Below, piece after piece: positions 23,092 to 34,525 of a stretch of 64,000 bases of DNA. Both the position numbers and the translations under genes were made by a program. Position 1 is the first letter of the stretch. Every line of letters begins with the position of its first letter. Origin of the DNA: Cryptomeria japonica (lineage: Eukaryota; Streptophyta; Pinopsida; Cupressales; Cupressaceae); the NCBI RefSeq assembly GCF_030272615.1, contig NC_081413.1, forward strand, positions 562,908,510 to 562,972,509, read 5' to 3'. The notes below the pieces were generated by a model that worked only from the letters and a program-made list of their open reading frames with translations, did no database searches and had not been told where the DNA came from.

Positions 23092-23840
23092 TGTTGAAAA
23101 AAATAGCTAGCTCGGGTACCTATTTGTTTGAATTTTAATGTTGTCATGGACAATTAAAATTCAATATGTATTTATCTATGTTGAATCGAACTATTATGGG
23201 GCTTGGCCCAAAAGGGCAATGTAATTTAATAAAGGCAATATGATTTGATAAAGGCAATATTATCATTATGAGTCCTGTCCTATTTAAGGCAGCTCAATAA
23301 AATGTAAATAAATAAAATATCATAGCAAGGCCGACCTTGCAAGATAGCACCCAAAGTTGGATATATAACAAACATCAATCAAGTCATTCATCACCACCAT
23401 CTTATGCGAATGTAATCTGCTCTCCAAATCAGTGATTTCTCCTTCACTTGTGCGAATTTGTTCAAAATCCATGCGAACTTATTGAAGTCTCTCTCCAAGC
23501 AAATCCCTTGAAGGCATTGAAGGTGTCATCTGCTGTCTGTTACTTCAAGGCTGCGAATAACATTTCCATTTCAGCAAACTACATTGTCTATGTATTCAAG
23601 GGTGAAGGAAGCATCCTTTCAAATCTGATTTAGCTATCTTGCTGTCTGAACAGAAAACTGAGATAAGTTTTATTGCCTTGTAATTGCCTACATTTGAGAT
23701 AATACATATTGGATTTGAGGCTGGGTTTTCGACCTCCAAGAGGGAGGTTTTCCCAGGGTATTGGTGTGTTGTAGTCTTGTGTTTTTCATTGCACTTTCAG
23801 TTTACTTTCAGTCTGTTATATCTGATTGCTAAAATTAACA
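23092..23840 (+). repeat. Copia B 3' LTR
   Basis: 749 bp, starts TGTTGAAAAAA and ends attaaca. Extra bases relative to the 5' copy come from a repeated ataaaggcaatat word near 23235 and a repeated ctttcag word near 23800. Confidence 0.9.
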
Positions 23841-23845
23841 GAAAG

Positions 23846-24640
23846 AAGGTTCATAAGGAATTTGTTTTGAAGGCAGACCCTTGCAAGTGGTCAATGATTA
23901 AGTACCTTGGCCTCAATTTCTACAAAAAAACTCAATTGGAAATCATGTAGAGAAAAAAGGATACCATGGAAATGGAAAGCCTTATACTCATTACAAAATA
24001 GATGCAGAAGAGCTAATTATGGGACTCGAAAGCTAAGAAAATTCTTATTGGGTTGCTAGTGGTTCTGATGGTACTATTCAGGTTTTGAGTCTGTGGTAGC
24101 AACACATCAACAAGAAAGTGGAGACAGTTAGAGAGAATAAAAAAACATTTAATCACATGGCCTCAAGATAAAATCATATGTTCCATATGAGATTGTCTTG
24201 GTTGAGGTTGGGGCCTTTCTAGTAGAGGCATCAACTATGATCTGGTTTTTAAGTTATCTAAGAAGATTAATGAACATTGAGCTGCATTGTTAGCCCAAAA
24301 TGGCAGCACATGAGAAATTAGACAAAAGGAAGAGCATGTGGATGAATAAGTGAGATATTGGCATAAAAGAGTGACCAAATAACAAAGGGGAAATAAAAAA
24401 GTACGTGCAACGAAAATTCAAAGAAAGTATGTGGATAGAACAACTTGGGAGGAAAACATCATACTATATCAAACGTTTCAATCCCACATATGACCATACA
24501 CAAAAGAACTATATAGGAGCAGAAATAAAATGGAAAGCAAAAATGTTAATGGCTTAGCTAATAATTAGTTCACATCAACTTGGATGTGAAACCAAAAGAT
24601 GGATGATACCTAAAGAAGAGTGAGTAGATAGAAGTTTTTG
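23846..24640 (+). pseudogene. LINE fragment 3: C-terminal RT region
   Basis: The frame continues from fragment 2 with KKVHKEFVLKAD, then KYLGLNFYKKTQLE (about 23910), the KYLG motif of LINE reverse transcriptases. Recognisable but broken C-terminal sequence follows to about 24640 (for example SYYIKRFNPTYD-like residues near 24460). The terminal Cys/His knuckle of LINE RTs is not preserved and no poly(A) tail is seen. Confidence 0.7.
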
Positions 24641-27266
24641 GTAATCACCACCCTCCTACATCAGCAACGCAACATCCTTGGTCAAAGTGAAAGTCAATAG
24701 AAAAAGGTGGATCGCTGACCAGTCAAGCAGAAGCCTCAAGGAGTAAATGACATTAAGGAAATTTAGTTTGTCTTTTTTTGTTGATTGTCCACTACTCTAG
24801 CTAGCTACCAGCCAATACAGGTTGATATTTTTATGTGATAAAAGTGGTTCAATATATTATAGAAATATTTCTTCTTGGCAATAATAAGAGGATATTTTAC
24901 CAGTATAAATGCTACAAATGTCTTGGGAATTATTTATTTAAATATTGCTTAGAAAAGAAAAAGTAAAATCAGATCTTGAAAACCAAAAAATATCAGACCA
25001 TCAAAAGTGAACAAGAAATTTATTTTTGAGAATTATTGAAAAATATGGAAAGGCATATTACAATGGTATTAAAGCTGTGCATCTTGCCAACCTAAGTGGT
25101 TATCAGTGAGAAGATCATTTTTAAATTGCTTCGGGTAAGTGACCAACACTTTTATATATATATATATATATATATAGCAGATTGTTGATCTGTTTTCAAA
25201 GATAAAGACAAAGCAGGAACTCATGACAGAAATTTGGCAAGTCTTTCAAGAATATTAGAAGAATCTAACAACATTGATAGAGCATCCAGAAATGCTGAAA
25301 CCTCGCATATCAGTTGAAAGGAAATTTAAAGGGTCATCACTAAAGAAAATGGAGAAGTAATAACAGATCATTCACCAGAAACCAATATTAGGTGACACTC
25401 GAGTTGGATCTGTTGCAGTAAATGATTCGCTTTCAAATGCACAAGCAATGAACAAGGACCCTGTGGTAGGAAAGAAATTAATCACATTACAGACAAGCAC
25501 TAAAGTTGTAGTGAGGAACCAGAAAACGTGTGATGAATTGCTAGGAAGCTGACTTGGATAGCTACTAAAGCAAAACAACACCTAAAGAAAATTAAGGAAA
25601 AGGTTGCTCACATGGACTATGAAAAGCAAATTTTTAGGCAGCAAGGTTTAAAACTTCAAGGGAAAGCAATTGTGATGAGAGATTATGTAGAAAAATCAGA
25701 CTTGCATGAAGATGAAGAAGAAAACACCTTGTTTCAAAAGGTATGCATGGCCAGATTCCAAAATTATTTTATTGAAGGATTTGCAGCTACAAATGAGAGG
25801 ATTGAGCTAGATAGCAATTTTATAACAGCAACCTTGACTACAAATTCAGATCAATCCCATGAACTCTATGGAACTAATGGCTCCTATGAAGACAACATTG
25901 GAAGCTATGAAGAAAGTTTTGATCGTGCTCCAACTCTTATCATGCTTCCCCACTCGGGGGCATCTCCTTCACAAATACCTTAGATATTATATGTTTTTAT
26001 CTTATGATCCTTATTCTTATATGTTTATCGTATGGTTCTTATGGTTACTATATTTATTCTTACAATATGATGCTTCCCATGCTTATGACTGCCATGTTTA
26101 CATCTCATGCTCACAACATGATCTTCCACTTATTTATGATCACATTCTCTTATACAGCTTTTATCACTTGCCTATGGCCCTCATTGAGGACAACATTAGA
26201 GGGCACCTTATTCCCCTTCCTACAAACATTTTCATGCTCATGTCTAGTTATCTTATCGCATGCCCATCACATGATGTATCTAGGACACATTACATGCTTA
26301 TTGGGTTTCCAATGATCATATAATTTTTACCTGCCCTTGAATTCCTTACATCACTTGTATGCAATCAATTGGAGTAGGGCATATACTATCACTAACATTA
26401 ATTCGATGGATATGATTATAATTACAACTTCATGCTATTTTACAAGCTTCATGTCACCAAGGATTCATGCCCAAAATAACTTCATGCTCCTTTTCATGGC
26501 TCCCATTGTGCCTGATTGATGTTTATGGCTCCTACCGTGCCCAACGGATGTCTCCCTTTTAGTTTTATTTTCTTGATCATTGACATTATGAAGCAATTAT
26601 GTTAAAGCTTATTAAAAAAAATTATCAAAACCTACTCATTAAATCCTTGTTGTGCTTGCAGTATTCAAGATGGATAGTTCATTATGAGAAGTGTTTGCAG
26701 AATCATCATTTTTATACATATCATTTTAATGAGTCAAAAATAATTACTTTCATATTGTTCGTAGTTTATTTTGACATGAATCTTCATATTAGTTCACATA
26801 CACATCAAAGTTGTGGCAAAATGTAAGAATATTGCATACCTTGCACTTTATGTTCATTTTGAACTCAATTTGACTGGGTTGCCTCTCATGCAATACTATT
26901 GTACAAGTGACATATTTTGTGCAAAAAGATGGCAATTTACCCAGTCTTATCTTTAGACAACCCAAAGTTCATCATCCTATAGATTTACCCTTTCATTATC
27001 TTGGGTCAAACATAGTACAAAAATGACCCTAGGTCAAATCTATGGTGCAGTATTGATCCCCTGATTTCCAAATTCAAATTTAAAAATGGACCCAAACCAA
27101 CTCCCTTGATACTAGCTATTATATGCCAACTTGAGCATTACAAATGTCATTTAAATGCTAGAGTTTTGTATAGAAAGGCCAATACTAATTCCAGTTTACA
27201 TGTCCAAGAATCCGATACATCCATCCATTTCTTAGCTCCTATCTACTTGTGTCATTACCATAAATG
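24641..27266. other. AT-rich spacer without a clear gene
   Basis: I find no recognisable gene. 25152-25176 is a (TA)n run. 24900-24960 encodes a Cys-rich scrap (CYKCLGNYLFKYC). 26000-26520 is rich in catgc/ttatg words and opens several overlapping plus-strand frames that look like shadows. One 123-codon frame is listed separately. Confidence 0.5.
25612..25983 (+). CDS. Hypothetical 123-codon frame
   Basis: Starts at an ATG and ends TAG. The product is polar and acidic, with KQIFRQQGLKLQGKAI near the N-terminus, a DEDEEEN-like acidic patch at about residue 35, and Ser/Thr/Asn-rich C-terminal sequence. Upstream in-frame sequence (KAKQHLKKIKEKVAHMDYE) is also codon-like, so it may be the remnant of a longer element protein. 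I recognise no family, and neighbours give no clue beyond the nearby LINE. Confidence 0.25.
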   Translation: MDYEKQIFRQQGLKLQGKAIVMRDYVEKSDLHEDEEENTLFQKVCMARFQNYFIEGFAATNERIELDSNFITATLTTNSDQSHELYGTNGSYEDNIGSYEESFDRAPTLIMLPHSGASPSQIP

Positions 27267-27935
27267 CACTACTCACCGAAAACTCGGCGAGTTGTGAAAA
27301 ACTCGCAATTTCTTTTTACGGGCAAATTTTCACGCCATTGACTCGCCAATTTGACTCGACAAGTTTATGGCAAAAACTCGTCAAGGCGAGCCCATGTTTA
27401 AAAATCGTCCACCTGGGAAAATAAGAAGAAAACGTCAAAAAAAAGTTCATTTGATCATTTTGTGTTTTGTATTTCGCTGGTAAGGGGGAAAACACCCTCC
27501 CAAACATTTGCAAACTGATTTCCATCGATTCTTGCCAATTCTAAGTGGATTTGAAGTGGATTTGAGGTGGCTTTTGAAGCAAAATCAGATTCCCAGATAG
27601 GTTTTCTGATGTTGTTTTAAAACATTTTATTTATTTTTTGTTGCATCTAGATGAATAGAAAATCATTCCTAAGTAGTCAAAAATGATTTAGAGTCATTGG
27701 AACAAGATTTAACACCATTTTCGACAATTTTGTGGATTTTTTCACTATTTTATGATGAATCTCTAGTTTTTTTTTTAAATTCAAACCACAATAGTGTTTT
27801 TTTCTTCTTTTAACTTTCAACGATGTCTAAAATTATTTAAACTAATTTAAATAGTTTGCTAATTGTTTTAACTAAAATATTAACTTTGTCTTTTCATTTT
27901 GTATGTGTAGGTTAACAGTTAACCATTAATTTATA

Positions 27936-29434
27936 ATGGCAAATATAGGTGGTTCAGTTTCAGCATCAACTTCAAGGTATAACTAGCCACTAGAACCATG
28001 CCCATCAGGATATGTAGGCACCCGTCCTAAAGATGCTAGAGATAGAACTTGGAGGTATGCCTATGAAGGACCGAAACCTGGGTCGATGATATGCATTAAA
28101 TGTGAAAGAATATTTCATGGAGGCATAAACCACCTCAAATACCAACTTGCAGGCATCGAGAAGCATGATGCTACGGAATGTCCTAGGGCCACAAAAGAAA
28201 TAAAAAAGAGACGTTAATGCCATACTTGCAGCTCGGGCAGAGAAAAAGTTGCAAAGGGAGAGGGCAAAACTAACCATGAGAGCTGTTATAGCTGATCTCA
28301 AGGTGCTTCAATTGACATTGAAGAAGAAGAATAAGCACTTCAAGGCATAGTGGGCTCTCGTCGTGGCCCACATATCTGCAAACCCAGGACCACCTCAACC
28401 ACCACTTATGCTTCTTCTAGTAGAGCACCTGTTGCATCACCATAAGTGACACAGTCTATAGGTAATTATTGTGTCTCCAGGAACACACCTGGAGCACAAC
28501 CATCATTAGACAACTGGATGGAATGAGCTGCATGAGAACAAACATTGCATGTGTCGATTTTTGGTACTTCAACAACATCCCATTCAATGTGGCAAACAAT
28601 CCTTATTAGCTTAATTTGGCAACCACATTGATAGTTTCAGGAAAAAGATACAATGCCCCTTCTTGCGGGGACTTGGGTGTGAGGTTAGTAAATAGTCCAC
28701 TTGATTTCATTTTTAAATTTTTTTCTTGTTAATTAAATCAAAATTGTGTCTAAGACCTAATTTCACTTTGTTCTTGTAGGTAGCTGACAAATACAGTTGA
28801 TAGGGCAAAAGAAGTGGAGGACCAAAGAAAAGAATGGAGAAAATATGGCTGCACTATTCTTTTTGATGGATGGACAGATGGCGAAAACCACACCATAAAT
28901 AAATTTTTGTTTGCTTTCAAGAACAATGTGGTGTTCTTAAAATCGGTGGATGCCTCCAACAAGTTGAAAAATGCTGAAAATTTGGCTCTAATATTGGAGC
29001 AAATTATCATGGAGGCAAGAGTTGAGAATGTGGTGCAAATCATGGATAATACAACAACATATGTGGCAGCAGGTAGAATCCTTCAAGATAGGCACCCCAC
29101 TCTTTTTTGGACACCTTGAGTTCTTTTGGAGGACATAGAAAAACTTGATTGGGTGACTCCAGTTGTGGAAGATGCAAGGAGGATCACAAAATATATGTAC
29201 AATCACCTTTGGGTACTTCACTTGATGAGAGAGCACACCCAAGGGAGAGATTTGGTAAGAGCGGGTGTCACAACGTTTGTAACGATTTTCTTGACATTGC
29301 AAAGCATTCTTGGTGCATTGACTTCTTTGAAACAAATGTTTGTGAGTCAAACATGGCTAGAAACACCTTATTCAAAGAAGCCTAAAGGAGAGGGTGTTGA
29401 ATGCATAGTATTCAACAACCTATTTGCACAAAAG
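27936..29434 (+). pseudogene. hAT transposase, N-terminal and DUF659-type part
   Basis: ATG at 27936. A BED-type zinc finger follows (CIKCERIFHGGINHLKYQL, then a Cys in ATECPRA) at about 28095-28190. A TAG at 27984 and later shifts break it. A probable intron spans about 28687-28791 (GT...tgtag). The next exon encodes the transposase core: TILFDGWTDG (about 28854) is the DUF659 signature, then MDNTTTYVAAGR and an LFWTP motif. A few codons are missing before VLLEDIEKLDW, where hAT proteins have a Cys/His segment. The frame reaches FAQK and is cut by copia C at 29434. Confidence 0.85.
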
Positions 29435-30076
29435 TGTTGTTTATAACTAGTGAAAATGGGTTCGGATTGCCTTAAGGCAACATCCGAACCCATTTAGGAC
29501 TGGGTCCTATCTTAAAGGGGTAGCGTGTCGCCAAGACAAGTCCGGCCCCATCCTCCATGCCTCACTAAAAGCAACACGCCACAAATTGGCGCCAAAAGGA
29601 ACTAAAGCCAACCTAGGATATATGGGTTAAAGACCCATATAAATTAAGGTTAAATTGCAAATACAAAGACAATTCAGTTATCCATGAAATCAGCGAATTA
29701 GCTCTGCAAACAAGAGGTGTGAAATCACTAAAGAAGGTTGTGCAAATTTATCCAGGATTGTGCTAACTTGTCCAAGGATTGGGCAAACTTATTCAAGAGG
29801 ATATAGGGCATTTTGGTGCAGTCTTGAAGCATGCAAAAAGGGCAGATCTGATATATAAATATCAGATTCAGAAAAGCAAGTTAAGTATTGTATTTGTGCA
29901 ATAAGAGTGAATACATAATCTGACCTGTGGGTCTTTAATGCTGGGTTTTTCCTCCTTGGAGGTTTTCCCAGGGTATTTGTGTTTGTTTCTTGGTTCCTAG
30001 TTTCATTCTTGAATTTACTTGATTATAGTTTACTAAGTTACAAATCTGATTACTGATCTAGGACACGAATTTAACA
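29435..30076 (+). repeat. Copia C 5' LTR
   Basis: Starts TGTTGTTTATAAC, ends ATTTAACA. A strong hairpin lies at 29455-29494: outer arms AATGGGTTCGGAT and ATCCGAACCCATT around the palindrome GCCTTAAGGC. A second hairpin at 29941-29971 pairs CTGGG/CCCAG and CCTCC/GGAGG. Confidence 0.92.
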
Positions 30077-30093
30077 TGGTATCAGAGCTAAGG
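30077..30093 (+). other. Copia C primer-binding site
   Basis: TGGTATCAGAGCTAAGG directly follows the LTR; initiator methionine tRNA type. Confidence 0.9.
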
Positions 30094-31909
30094 TTATACT
30101 AACCCTCAGATTTCAGTAAGCTCTTACCCTCAGGTTGTTGTTCGTCTTTTATTAAGATAATGACAGGGGTGAAGTTAGACGGCATCATCGGGTCCTCATC
30201 AAGGAGTCATTCTTTAATTCATTAAAGATTGTGGAGATTCGAGTGAAGAACCAAAGAAGGAAGTAACTGATATTTCTCCTTTCAGATTTTCAGATCTTTG
30301 GAATGCAAAGTGTATACTGTGGAGTTATTACCTTATTCAGACCTTCAGAGTTGTTGATTTTCAGAATTGGTCTAAACCCTAGATTGGTATATATTTCATG
30401 ATTCTTAAGTTTTAACCCTTGATGTGATCCAATCCAATTTTAATAATGATTGAATCTTTGATGGTATGGTAGATTTATTTTGCTACTAGACATGCAACTA
30501 CTATTTTGTATTGCTAACAAAATCAGTTGTATTCCCACCAATCTTCAAACCCTAGTTGACTATGCTAAGGCACATCAAGAGGAGATTGCGAATTATGGCT
30601 TTTGAAGATAGACTGCAAAGATAGTTTCTTTTGGGGAAGCTTTCGGTTCCAGTGTCAGTGTTATCTAAACATCAACAGGTGTATTTTTCTTAATTCTTTA
30701 TTAACTTTGTGATGAGAGACTTTATGATAATTGAAGGTTAAGTATTCCTGTTGAATAACTTTGTCAATTTGTCTATATGGGGTTTCTTTGTCAAGTTGTA
30801 ATAATAAGGGTTTCATTATCAATATTTGCTTCTTATGGGTTTGTGCTTACTTAGTTTTGTAAAACCCCTGTTGGGTTGTGTGAAAGGAAAATGATATTCT
30901 CTTTGAATTAACCCGTGTCGGGCCAATCATGTTTTGAGGTTCCCGGTGAGAGGTGTTTATCCTTATAGGTCTACAAGCAAGTTTGTGCTTGTGTTATCCC
31001 GAGTTACCATCCTTATATCATCCCTGTTGCATTCAAGCTCATGTCATTAAATGTTGTGACAAATGCAGTTTTATTATGTGTCAGTTATCTGTTAAAATAA
31101 CCATGACAAGTTGCTTTCAGTTAATTGGTTATGATGATGCTCTTTCCTACATAGTAGAAGTTAGAATGTATTGTTGTAAATAGCATATGTAGGAAGAGTG
31201 AAAGATGAACAAGTCACTAGTCTCCTTCTATGATTAGCATTGAGATCTCTTCAGGTTGAGGTAAGCAATTTACTCGTTAATTTCTTCTACTTCCACCAAA
31301 GCTGAATATAATTAGGATCTTGTTCAGCAAAGTATAAAGATTTTGTTCTACTTGATATTTATCAATCATATGTATGTAGTCATACTATATCTTGTGATTG
31401 GGTTTCTAAGAAATCTCATTTTCAGTTGTTCAGTTTGAAAGATGATTTGGCTTATGTATTTTGCTTGCTTGAATCTCAGCATGGTTATTCGGATGGGAAC
31501 TAGTTTGTATCTCAGCCTCTTGGGGTTAAAGATGAAGGTTTTCTGAAAATTCACCTTGCAGAAGGTGAAAGTAAGAGAAAAGCAAGTAGCATCTTCAATT
31601 TTATATGATTTCTGGTTCCTTTATTGATTCTTATTTGATTAAGAGGGAGTCCTATCTTCAATAAAGACTTGGTATTAAAGAATTGACAATCATTTGTTAA
31701 GTCTAGGGTTTTGTAAAGTTCTAAAGTATTTTGGTTTTTGATGTGGTGATTTAACTCTATTCTCATCATTGGAATATAAGGAATAATTAGCGCAAGGATC
31801 TAAATTTATTGTTTTCTAGGATTAGAAATATTTCAAGGATCTAACCAAATTATTCCAAGTCAAGTATACTTTTGATATTTAAAATAATGGATTGTAAACC
31901 TTTATGAAA
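30094..31909 (+). other. Copia C interior without readable genes
   Basis: AT-rich sequence in the position of leader, gag, protease and integrase. Only scattered words resembling gag (gatggtatgg, aagagga) are visible and no frame is coherent. I support no coding feature here. Confidence 0.6.
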
Positions 31910-32480
31910 ACTAACATAAAGATTGAGGATATCTGTAGCAAAGTCTGATTTTGCAGATCCATCTAAAGACAAGCAGCTGATTGGTGGATGCCTCAGCTAA
32001 TTCATGATCAAGGTTGAAACATGTTGTTGTTGCCAAGCATATCTTGTTGCATTTTGAAAATCTCAAATGATTGTGAGCAGAAGACTGTAATCACCTCAGA
32101 AGGCTAACTCAGATTCTGAAGTGTCTCAGATAAGGGAAGTCACTTCAATCTCTTGTTGTAACTTGGATACCCTATGATCTCTTAGGACTACAGCAAACAA
32201 TCCTCAGTCACACTGAGTACTGCTGAAGCTAAATTCATTGGAGCATGAACTGTATCAAGGAAATTGTGTGGTTTTTCAAATTCTTGTTGAATGGTTTCTT
32301 ATAATTATTTATTATCAGAGTCGTATAGAGATACCTGAAAATTCAGTGTCTTATGGCAGGATAATCTTGTGTTGCAAATGTTCTCACCAAGTCTTTTGAA
32401 GATTGAGTACTTCAGAAGATAGACTTGGAGCTGTGGAGAACACTGCCTTGATTGAGAAGGAGTCTCAACCTCAGTGATGC
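31910..32480 (+). pseudogene. Copia C first RT/RNase H remnant
   Basis: Broken sequence matches the same region of copia B: a DFADPSKDKQLIGG-like segment near 31950, then an AKHI-like piece, an RNase H segment (SVTLSTAEAKFIGA, about 32200), and a C-terminus reading LIEKESQPQ before TGA near 32476. Frameshifts and stops are dense. It is followed by stem-loop 3' sequence (32495-33040). Confidence 0.75.
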
Positions 32481-32494
32481 ATTATGTTTCATCA

Positions 32495-33040
32495 ACCACC
32501 CTCTACAGGTAATGTAAGGTGGTAGTGTAATCTTCTCAGGGAAAAGAGTAATTGTTACCATCCTTTGCGGGCAATGTAAGATGGTAGAAAAGATGGAATT
32601 TCATCCTATGCTTGTGTGCTGGATGGAAAGTGTACTAGATAGAAGATTATGTTTATTCATTCTTTAATTGTGTGCAAAATGGAGGACTATGGTTTATGTA
32701 ACTTCATTCTATGCTTGTGAGCAAGATGAAAGATTATGATTTTCTGATGTTACATTCTTCTCTGGAAGAAGACTGAGGTAAAGGTAATGCATTCTTCTCT
32801 GGGAGAAGATTAAGGAGAATACTAGTGTGCAAATAAAGTTGGTGCTGCAATCTTCTCTGAGAGAATATTGAAATGGAAGCTCTTCATCATTTCTAGCAAG
32901 CAATGAATGGTGTATATGCGTGATAGATATCATGGAAAGAGTCCATGATGTGCATATATATACTTGTGCTTGTATTCATGTCTTGCAGGTGTACATGATA
33001 AATTTTTGGATTCATCCTCTACAGGCAAGGCAAGATGAAT
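32495..33040 (+). other. Copia C stem-loop array 1
   Basis: Stems, arms given: ACCACC/GGTGGT with inner TACA/TGTA (32495-32523); TACCATC/GATGGTA (32556-32586); TTCATCC/GGATGGAA (32600-32628); CTTCAT/ATGAAAG (32702-32732); several CTTCTCT/AGAGAAG-like stems (32755-32870); ATCATGGA/TCCATGAT (32929-32949); ATTCATC/GATGAAT (33010-33040). They match the copia B array in type and order, with paired changes on both arms. Confidence 0.75.
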
Positions 33041-33169
33041 ATTATAAAAGGATCCATGATAAGTTACCGTTATGTGATTTGGTTACTTATTACTTATGGT
33101 TACTGGCTACTTGTTGTGGTCCTCTCTAAGGAGTGTTGGCTGAGTTCAGATTACAGATTGCACAATGAA

Positions 33170-33632
33170 TGTATCAAGAAAAGTACTTCATGTATCTGCT
33201 TCAACTTGGGCGCTGCAGTGATCTCTTGGGCATGTAGAAAGCAATCTTCCGTAGCATTGAGCACTGCAGAAGCTGAGTACATTGCAGCATCTGTTGCATC
33301 CAGAGAAGCAGTGTGGCTTCGCAAACTCCTTGTTGGATTATTTGGTCACGCTAGTGGTCCTACCACCATTCATTGTGATAATCAAAGCTGTATAAAGATG
33401 TCAGTAAATCCTTGTTCCATGACCGGTCCAAACATGTGGAAACGCACTATCACTTCATTCGGGATATGGTGCAAAGAGGCGCCATTCAACTAAAGTACAT
33501 TAGCACAGATGATCATGTTGCAGACATTCTTACCAAACCCTTATCCAGGGTGAAGTTCGAATACTTCAGAGACAGACTTGGTATTGTGGAAAGTGAAACC
33601 CTGATTGAGAGGGAGCTCCAATCTCAGTGACT
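33170..33632 (+). pseudogene. Copia C second RNase H copy
   Basis: Better preserved than the first copy. KKSTSCICFNLGAAVISWA and QSSVALSTAEAEYIAA are RNase H motifs. One frameshift near 33415 moves to HDRSKHVETHYHFIRD, ADILTKPLSRVKFEYF and the end LIERELQSQ at 33628. A TGTTGG preceded by ctctctaagga at 33124-33138 looks like an old polypurine tract and LTR start, so this copy was probably joined to an older element end by recombination. A second short stem-loop region (33660-33840) follows, with six tatgcttgtg words across both arrays. Confidence 0.8.
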
Positions 33633-33878
33633 CTATCTGTTGTGCTTTGATCATTATTTGTTTGTGTGCAAGAATGAAAAATATCCAATCTATGCTTGTG
33701 TGCTAGATGGAAAATTGTAATTATGTAAAGACCCACTTGTATTACACTTTCTATGCTTGTGTGCTAAAACCATCCTATGCTTGTGTGCTAGGTGGGAGAT
33801 GTAATTCTATGCTTGTGTGCTAGATGGAACTCTAAAGGTTCAGATAATGTATTCTCCTCTTCCCTAGTTAAGAGGGAG

Positions 33879-34520
33879 TGTTGTTTATAACTAGGGAAAA
33901 TGGGTTCGGATTGCCTTAAGGCAACATCCGAACCCATTTAGGACTGGGTCCTATCTTAAAGGGGTAGCGTGCCGCCAAGACAAGTCTAGCCCCATCCTCC
34001 ATGCCTCACTAAAAGCAACACACCACAAATTGGCGCCAAAAGGGACTAAAGCCGACCTAGGATATATGGGTTAAAGACTCATATAAATAAAGGTTAAATT
34101 GCAAATACAAAGACAATTCAGTTATCCATGAAATCAGCGAATTAGCTCTACAAACAAGAGGTGTGAAATCACTAAAGAAGGTTGTGCGAATTTATCCAGG
34201 ATTGTGCGAACTTGTCCAAGGATTGGGCGAACTTATTCAAGAGGATATAGGGCATTTTGGTGCAGTCTTGAAGCATGCAAAAAGGGCAGATCTGATATAT
34301 AAAGATCAGATTCAGAAAAGCAAGCTAAGTATTGTATTTGTGCAATAAGAGTGAATACATAATCTGACCTGTGGGTCTTTAATGCTGGGTTTTTCCTCCT
34401 TGGAGGTTTTCCCAGGGTATTTGTGTTTGTCTCTTGGTTCCTAGTTTCATTCTTGAATTTACTTGATTATAGTTTACTAAGTTACAAATCTGATTACTGA
34501 TCTAGGGCACGAATTTAACA
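33879..34520 (+). repeat. Copia C 3' LTR
   Basis: 642 bp, identical ends to the 5' copy; polypurine tract aagagggag immediately upstream. Confidence 0.92.
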
Positions 34521-34525
34521 AAAAG

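Larger units (their letters stand above)
17892..23840 (+). mobile_element. Copia B: complete Ty1/copia retrotransposon in the LINE
   Basis: 5' LTR 17892-18610, 3' LTR 23092-23840. Flanks GGAAG (17887-17891) and GAAAG (23841-23845) form a five-base target duplication with one mismatch. The LINE frame is restored if the element and one flank copy are removed. gag-pol stays in one frame for 3.6 kb, so this copy is younger than copia A. Between pol and the 3' LTR lies an array of stem-loops and a TA microsatellite. Confidence 0.92.
29435..34520 (+). mobile_element. Copia C: young LTR element with a dead interior
   Basis: LTRs of 642 bp (29435-30076 and 33879-34520) differ at 17 positions by eye, 97.4% identity. 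Perfect AAAAG duplications flank it (29430-29434 and 34521-34525), and the hAT frame is restored across the gap. The interior has a good primer site but no readable gag or protease; only broken RT/RNase H pieces occur (31910-32480 and 33170-33630). Decay inside far exceeds LTR divergence, so it probably moved as a non-autonomous element. Confidence 0.92.

Noticed and set aside
26000-26520. Overlapping plus-strand frames of 60-154 codons
   Set aside because: Biased His/Met/Tyr-rich products of catgc/ttatg-rich DNA, open in two frames, no motif.
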